Below the pieces are notes generated by a model. That model ran no database searches and was not told where the DNA came from. It worked only from the letters and a program-made list of their open reading frames with translations. Below, one piece after another: positions 14,607 to 18,798 of a stretch of 18,798 nt of DNA. Position numbers and translations under genes: made by a program. This DNA comes from SUG1106 sp051883095 (GTDB lineage: Bacteria; Bacillota; Clostridia; Peptostreptococcales; Anaerovoracaceae). Where the stretch lies: positions 1-18,798 of the forward strand of contig JBJETB010000009.1 of NCBI GenBank assembly GCA_051883095.1. Direction: 5' to 3'. Every line of letters starts with the position of its first letter. The stretch's first letter is position 1.

Positions 14607-15413
14607 TTAACCCATAATGAGTTCGCGCATCCTGTTTAGCTCCGTCGGGGTCTTTGCTATATACCGAACAGTAAATTCATCAAGCTTTTCTACCCCCGGG
14701 TTAGCCAGAGCGCTTCTCACCTGCTGATGCGTGCACAGGCATATATCCATCACAAGTTCATCCGGAACTTCCGGTACCTGAACCCGAGTATTCAGAGCAC
14801 TCACAACCCCTTTTCTGATAAGCTGGCATGCGTCCTCAGGATGAACATTGAATGTGGAATTTCCTCTGCAGTCCTTAACAGCTGCTGCAGTGATCTCGGG
14901 AACCTCTTCTTTTGCCATATGGCAGATGGCCTTGTCTCCGCTTATAAATATTGGAGCCACACCCTGCTCTGCGGCATAAAGGGTATTCATAGTAAACTCT
15001 GATGCAAGATTCCCGTTAATTTTAAGCCATTTAATTCGGTCGTACTCTACAGTATGTGCAAGGGGACTTCCGTCGCTTCCTGCCGGTGCATGATAGCCTA
15101 TGTATATAACGCCTGCATATGTCTGATCCAGACCGGCCATCATGGAAGCCGGACTGCATGCCCAGCCGCGCATAAGTCTGGTGCCACGAGGAAGCATGCT
15201 GTGTATAATATTCCTGGCATTACCATGGCCGTCGCGAACTACAACATCATGACCTGCTTCTATAACTGCTTCACATGCGGCCGCAACCTCACGTGTCATC
15301 TGCTCACAGGCTGCGTCATATCCTTCTCCACCAGGTTCAGTCTCACACCATGCGGTCACATCCGTAACACCTTCTATATCAGCACTTATAAAATAAGTCT
15401 TCTTCTCTCCCAT
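14607..15413 (-). CDS. M55-family D-aminopeptidase (DppA-like)
   Basis: M55 peptidases are zinc, decameric, cytoplasmic D-aminopeptidases that cut N-terminal D-residues, for example from D-Ala-containing peptides. This 268-residue protein has the family's usual length and metal/catalytic residues. They are D12 and E14 in ISADIEGVTDV, D61 and H63 in RDGHGN, H108 in GYHAPAG, H120 in PLAHTVE and E139 in NGNLASEF. AAGGAGG lies 7 bp before the ATG. It begins 14 bp after the P1 peptidase gene, whose sigma-54-type promoter it shares, and ends at a strong terminator. Together they point to breakdown of peptides with D- or beta-amino acids. Confidence 0.93.
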   Translation of the reverse strand: MGEKKTYFISADIEGVTDVTAWCETEPGGEGYDAACEQMTREVAAACEAVIEAGHDVVVRDGHGNARNIIHSMLPRGTRLMRGWACSPASMMAGLDQTYAGVIYIGYHAPAGSDGSPLAHTVEYDRIKWLKINGNLASEFTMNTLYAAEQGVAPIFISGDKAICHMAKEEVPEITAAAVKDCRGNSTFNVHPEDACQLIRKGVVSALNTRVQVPEVPDELVMDICLCTHQQVRSALANPGVEKLDEFTVRYIAKTPTELNRMRELIMG

Positions 15414-15427
15414 GGACTTACCTCCTT

Positions 15428-16465
15428 TTACTCACCGTATGTATTTATAAATTCCTTAAGTCCAAGTACCTTTCTTCCACGGATTCCTTCCATAGTTTCG
15501 GCATGCCACAGCGAACTTACGATTGCTTCCTCTACAGCCTCCACTGCAGCTTCAAATACCATGTCTATTTTTTCATCAAAGAACATTTTTGTCTCGAGGA
15601 TATTCTTTTCGCTGTAATGTTTAAGTCTGTTAGCCGTCGTAAATGTTATGGCAATATCTCCGCTGCCGTCTCCGCAGTAGGATCCAACCCTTCCCAGAGA
15701 AATCATGGTTCTTTTTGAAACACGCTTCAGCTGCCTCTCGCTGAGAGGAATATCTGTAGCAATCAGCATAATAATTGAACCATCGTCTTTCTCCGGGAAC
15801 TGGCTGTATTTTGAGGTATCATAATGTTTACCACCTATTACCAGATTACCTGCGCAGCCGAAATTTGACATTACAAGAGCACCTATGGTATAGTCCTCTC
15901 CATCAACGTTTACTATTCTCGATGATGAGCCGATACCGCCCTTAAGGCCCAGGCACACCATACCTGTACCTCCGCCGACAGCGCCTTCTTCAAACTCCAC
16001 ATCAGCACATTTAACCGCCTCAAGGACGTTTTCTTCTGTGACGTGGAGACCACGTATATCATTAAGTCTTCCATCATTACATTCAGTAATAACGCAGTTC
16101 ACCGTACCTGTAGAAACACCTATATCTTCGTTCTGTCCAAGCATGTATTTAGTCATTGCATTCCATGCAGTTCCGATGCTGAGGGTATTGGTAAGGATAA
16201 TAGGTGTCTCTATGGTTCCCAGCTCTTCAACCTGAAGCAGGCCGATACTCTTTCCGAAACCATTTATGACAGATACACCCGCCATGACCTTATCTCTGAA
16301 AATATTGCCTTCATGAGGCAGTACAGCAGTAACGCCCGTATGAATATCCCCATCATTTATTGTAACATTTCCTACTTTAACTCCGGGTACATCTGTAATC
16401 AGATTGCGGTTTCCGTGTTTCCACTTTGAATGCAGATCCAGACCGCATTTTTCAGTTAATCCCAT
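15428..16465 (-). CDS. P1-family (S58, DmpA/BapA-like) aminopeptidase
   Basis: Family members such as DmpA and BapA are self-cleaving N-terminal-nucleophile aminopeptidases acting on D- or beta-amino-acid peptides and amides. This 345-residue precursor has the opening RNLITDVPGVKVGNVTINDG, the GTVNCVITECNDG block, the conserved Asn201 in VMSNFG, and the predicted cleavage site G229/S230 in DDGSIIMLIATD. It would mature to an alpha chain of about 229 and a beta chain of about 116 residues. No signal peptide. AAGGAG lies 11 bp before the ATG, rather far but the only candidate. First gene of the operon with M55, divergent from the sigma-54 activator. Confidence 0.92.
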   Translation of the reverse strand: MGLTEKCGLDLHSKWKHGNRNLITDVPGVKVGNVTINDGDIHTGVTAVLPHEGNIFRDKVMAGVSVINGFGKSIGLLQVEELGTIETPIILTNTLSIGTAWNAMTKYMLGQNEDIGVSTGTVNCVITECNDGRLNDIRGLHVTEENVLEAVKCADVEFEEGAVGGGTGMVCLGLKGGIGSSSRIVNVDGEDYTIGALVMSNFGCAGNLVIGGKHYDTSKYSQFPEKDDGSIIMLIATDIPLSERQLKRVSKRTMISLGRVGSYCGDGSGDIAITFTTANRLKHYSEKNILETKMFFDEKIDMVFEAAVEAVEEAIVSSLWHAETMEGIRGRKVLGLKEFINTYGE

Positions 16466-16538
16466 TAAGCATTACGCTCCTTTCTTCATTCCATTATATC
16501 ACTATATATCTAAACAGTCTTTCCTTTTTTCTATATAA

Positions 16539-16554
16539 CGCAACTATTATGCCA
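16539..16554 (-). promoter_or_regulatory. Sigma-54 (-24/-12) promoter of the P1-M55 operon
   Basis: On the minus strand, CTGGCATAATAGTTGCG has the invariant GG (16553-16552) and GC (16541-16540) exactly 10 bp apart, within TGGCA-N6-TTGC. Transcription would start near 16528, about 60 bases before the P1 ATG. The divergent gene encodes a sigma-54 activator. Short inverted repeats farther upstream, such as TGCC/GGCA within 16573-16588 and CAGG/CCTG within 16587-16600, are candidate enhancer sites but not decisive. Confidence 0.8.
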
Positions 16555-16633
16555 GTTTTTTGTCCGCCTAAAATGCCCATTTGCGGCAGGTTACGGCCTG
16601 ATTTACCTTTTTTATCCCATTAAATCCTTTTTA

Positions 16634-16662
16634 TTGTTTTTTATCCGCTATTATGTTAAAAT
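16634..16662 (+). promoter_or_regulatory. Probable sigma-A promoter of the activator gene
   Basis: TTGTTT (16634-16639), a 17-bp spacer and TAAAAT (16657-16662). The -35 is poor but the -10 matches five of six bases. The start would fall near 16669, just ahead of the AGGAGG ribosome binding site. Confidence 0.5.
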
Positions 16663-16685
16663 GAAAAGGTCAGGAGGAAACAATC

Positions 16686-18701
16686 ATGAAGAAAATTGCT
16701 ATTGTCTACAATAACATGGAAAACCGCTCTGCTATGACCCATATAGAGCAGGAAATCGAAAAGGTTTTTGCCGGCGAGATTACCCTGGAGCATTACTATT
16801 TAGATCAGCTCAAATCCGGAGACAAGATTGTGGCAGATGCCATTCTTCTCAACGGCCAGCAGCTTTTAACCACAGTGAGGCCATATATACAGGAAACACG
16901 GAATCTGATAGTGCTGACCCGCAGTATCAGTAAAAAACACCTTACAGAGCTTCTCCAGATTCCAAAAAACGAAAACGTTCTTCTGGTAAACGACTCGGAG
17001 ATTTCCACCATGGAGACCCTGTATATGTTCTATGAGCTGGGTATATTCCACTTCAACCTCATACCGTTTAACGAACAGGATTATGCGGCGGGAGCATATA
17101 AAGACATTTCATACGCTGTTACACCTAAGGAAATACAGTTGGTACCAAAGGAAATCGAACACGTCATAGATATCGGATACAGAGAGATCGGCTTCGACAC
17201 CCTGGTCCGGATTGCAGATATACTTCAGATCAGCAGCGAAACCCTTTCATCCAACCTCATACACTATATTCAAAACGTAGTGGAGCCCAGCATGAACTCC
17301 CACAACAACTATCTGGAAAGCTACGTTAAAAGCCTTATTTTAAACGAGCTTCTTTCCGATTCAGGATTTGCAGTTCTGGCCTTCGACATGCGCGGAAGTC
17401 TGCTTTTCGAAAACCACAGGGCACACAAAATTTTTGACAACCCTCAGTTTTCTGACTTCAGCGGCAAAGACGGCAAAAACCTCCTCTTTACCTACCAGGA
17501 TTCCAACTATCTTATGGACAGAATCTCACTGGGCACCGGAGAAGAAAAGCTGGGAAACATAATCCTGCTGCGTGATGAAGAGGAAATCAGAGAGGCGGAA
17601 AACCAGCTGAATCGCAAGATCAGAGAAAAAGGAATATATGCCAAATATCATTTCAGAGATATCATATGTCACACCGAGAACATGGAACAGTGTATTTCTA
17701 CTGCCAAGAAAGCTGCCCTTACCGACTATACTCTGCTCATCCACGGGGAAAGCGGCACCGGCAAGGAGCTTTTTGCGCAGTCCATCCACAACTACTCCCA
17801 GCGAAAAAGCAAGCCTTTCCTTGCCATAAACTGTGCTGCCCTTTCGGAGAATCTCCTTGAAAGTGAACTCTTCGGTTACGAGCCGGGTTCCTTCACAGGT
17901 GCCCAGAAAAAAGGGAAGATGGGCCTCTTCGAGCAGGCTAATGCGGGAACAATTTTTCTGGATGAAATCGGAGACATATCGCCCGGACTTCAGTCCAAGC
18001 TCCTGCGTGTACTGCAGGAAAAGCAGATTATGCGCGTTGGCAGCGACAAGATTATAAACGTGGACGTACGAGTCATCACGGCCACCAATAAAGATTTAAA
18101 AAAGCTGGTCGCTGAAGGGAAATTCCGCGAGGACCTGTTTTACAGACTGAGCGTAATACCTCTCGAAATCCCTCCTCTCAGAAACAGAAAAGACGACATA
18201 CTTCCTCTGCTTAATTTTTTTGCCGGTTCAGATTTCGATCGAATTCCGGAAAAAGAGAAACGTCTCCTGTGTGATTACGAGTGGCCGGGTAACGTAAGAG
18301 AGCTTGAGAACTCCGTAATATGTTTCAAAACACTGGGCTTTTTCCCTGTCCTGAATCATGCCGTGTCCGATGCAGGTGCTGTTTCTGAGACGCTTACACA
18401 GACAAGCACGGAAAAAAACGGCCATACGATAAATACCAAAGAAAGAACTCAGCGAATTCTGCTGGATCTGCTCTACAGCCGTTCTTCTTCCTATCATAGT
18501 ACAGGACGTCCGGAAATGCTCCATTATCTGCGAGAAAACGGAGTCCTCATAAGTGACGGCAGGCTCAGAGAACTGCTGAGCGAAATGGAATCGAAGGGTC
18601 TCATTCAGATTGCAAGAGGACGCCGCGGCACTTCAATTACCGAAAAAGGCATTATGTCCCTTGATGAATCGGATACTTCTGAAGATCAAAACCATCAGTA
18701 A
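16686..18701 (+). CDS. Sigma-54-dependent transcriptional activator (AAA+ enhancer-binding protein)
   Basis: This 671-residue bacterial enhancer-binding protein has an N-terminal sensor region (about 1-200) of a type I cannot name, a PAS-like segment (about 222-297) and a short coiled linker. Then comes the AAA+ domain: Walker A GESGTGKE (354-361), GSFTGA (401-406, a variant of GAFTGA), Walker B GTIFLDEIGD (421-430), and WPGNVRELEN (533-542). The C-terminus (about 580-660) does not look like the usual Fis-type helix-turn-helix. It resembles a winged helix: DGRLRELLSEMESKGLIQIA followed by RGRRGTSITEKG. AGGAGG lies 8 bp before the ATG. It is divergent from the P1-M55 operon, which has a matching sigma-54 promoter, so it very likely activates that operon in response to a peptide or amino-acid signal. 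Confidence 0.95.
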   Translation: MKKIAIVYNNMENRSAMTHIEQEIEKVFAGEITLEHYYLDQLKSGDKIVADAILLNGQQLLTTVRPYIQETRNLIVLTRSISKKHLTELLQIPKNENVLLVNDSEISTMETLYMFYELGIFHFNLIPFNEQDYAAGAYKDISYAVTPKEIQLVPKEIEHVIDIGYREIGFDTLVRIADILQISSETLSSNLIHYIQNVVEPSMNSHNNYLESYVKSLILNELLSDSGFAVLAFDMRGSLLFENHRAHKIFDNPQFSDFSGKDGKNLLFTYQDSNYLMDRISLGTGEEKLGNIILLRDEEEIREAENQLNRKIREKGIYAKYHFRDIICHTENMEQCISTAKKAALTDYTLLIHGESGTGKELFAQSIHNYSQRKSKPFLAINCAALSENLLESELFGYEPGSFTGAQKKGKMGLFEQANAGTIFLDEIGDISPGLQSKLLRVLQEKQIMRVGSDKIINVDVRVITATNKDLKKLVAEGKFREDLFYRLSVIPLEIPPLRNRKDDILPLLNFFAGSDFDRIPEKEKRLLCDYEWPGNVRELENSVICFKTLGFFPVLNHAVSDAGAVSETLTQTSTEKNGHTINTKERTQRILLDLLYSRSSSYHSTGRPEMLHYLRENGVLISDGRLRELLSEMESKGLIQIARGRRGTSITEKGIMSLDESDTSEDQNHQ

Positions 18702-18710
18702 TATGAACAT

Positions 18711-18745
18711 ACGAAGGCCCCGCTTTTACAAAGCAGGGCCTTCGT
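18711..18745 (+). terminator. Strong hairpin after the activator gene (no T tail)
   Basis: Arms ACGAAGGCCC (18711-18720) plus GCTTT pair with AAAGC plus GGGCCTTCGT (18736-18745), with one C-A mismatch. It starts 9 bp past the stop codon. No T run follows, so termination may rely on the next hairpin. Confidence 0.65.
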
Positions 18746-18757
18746 CAGACTGTAGAC

Positions 18758-18794
18758 AAAGGCCATGAATGTCTTGTGATGTTCGTGGCTTTTT
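18758..18794 (+). terminator. Second rho-independent terminator at the right edge
   Basis: AAAGGCCATGAAT (18758-18770) pairs with GTTCGTGGC and following T residues (18781-18794), with one bulge and two wobble pairs. The T-rich tail continues to the window edge. Confidence 0.65.
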
Positions 18795-18798
18795 CTAT

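Noticed and set aside
1..18798. CRISPR array, tRNA, rRNA or insertion-sequence transposase
   Set aside because: No regularly spaced repeats, cloverleaf, rRNA-like stretch or transposase gene was seen; the only mobile element is the partial group IIC intron.

Overview
The window looks like chromosomal DNA from an anaerobic member of the class Clostridia (Bacillota). The signs are strong AGGAGG-type ribosome binding sites, sigma-A promoters of the TTGACx/TATAAT type, many rho-independent terminators, an AtoE/butyrate-kinase cluster, a sigma-54 activator tied to amino-acid or peptide catabolism, and a group IIC intron of the Firmicute type. This is inference from gene content; I cannot name a genus.

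Region 1 (1-5550) is a short-chain carboxylate cluster. A divergent TetR regulator (+) faces a minus-strand operon. That operon runs: small two-helix membrane protein, AtoE-type fatty-acid transporter, divergent butyrate-kinase-like enzyme, alpha/beta hydrolase (feruloyl-esterase/lysophospholipase-like), PaaI-type thioesterase, terminator. A very strong sigma-A promoter with a palindromic operator at its start site drives the operon. A group IIC intron sits immediately behind the terminator and runs off the left edge.

Region 2 (5580-7160) is an AbiE toxin-antitoxin module. AbiEi is intact. AbiEii is frameshifted in an A7 tract just ahead of its catalytic motif. The module is bracketed by TTTTGTCGTC direct repeats and lies directly downstream of guaA.

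Region 3 (7200-10480) is the guanine-nucleotide pair guaB-guaA. The IMP dehydrogenase is of the unusual Tritrichomonas foetus type, and the key residues I checked fall at the same residue numbers.

Region 4 (10500-18800) looks like a D-amino-acid/unusual-peptide utilisation cluster. A sigma-54 enhancer-binding protein (+) is divergent from a P1/DmpA-type aminopeptidase and an M55 (DppA-like) D-aminopeptidase. Their promoter region has a clear -24/-12 sigma-54 element. A second operon follows on the same strand: MATE exporter, N-acyl-D-amino-acid deacylase, and a cytoplasmic class-A beta-lactamase-fold hydrolase. The MATE leader has four mutually pairing segments and a terminator-like end, and a possible small RNA lies on the opposite strand. 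This leader and the sigma-54-controlled D-peptide cluster are the best candidates for undescribed biology here.

No rRNA, tRNA or CRISPR array is visible. The longest stretch without a gene on either strand, apart from the intron at the left edge, is the divergent promoter region 4598-4895.
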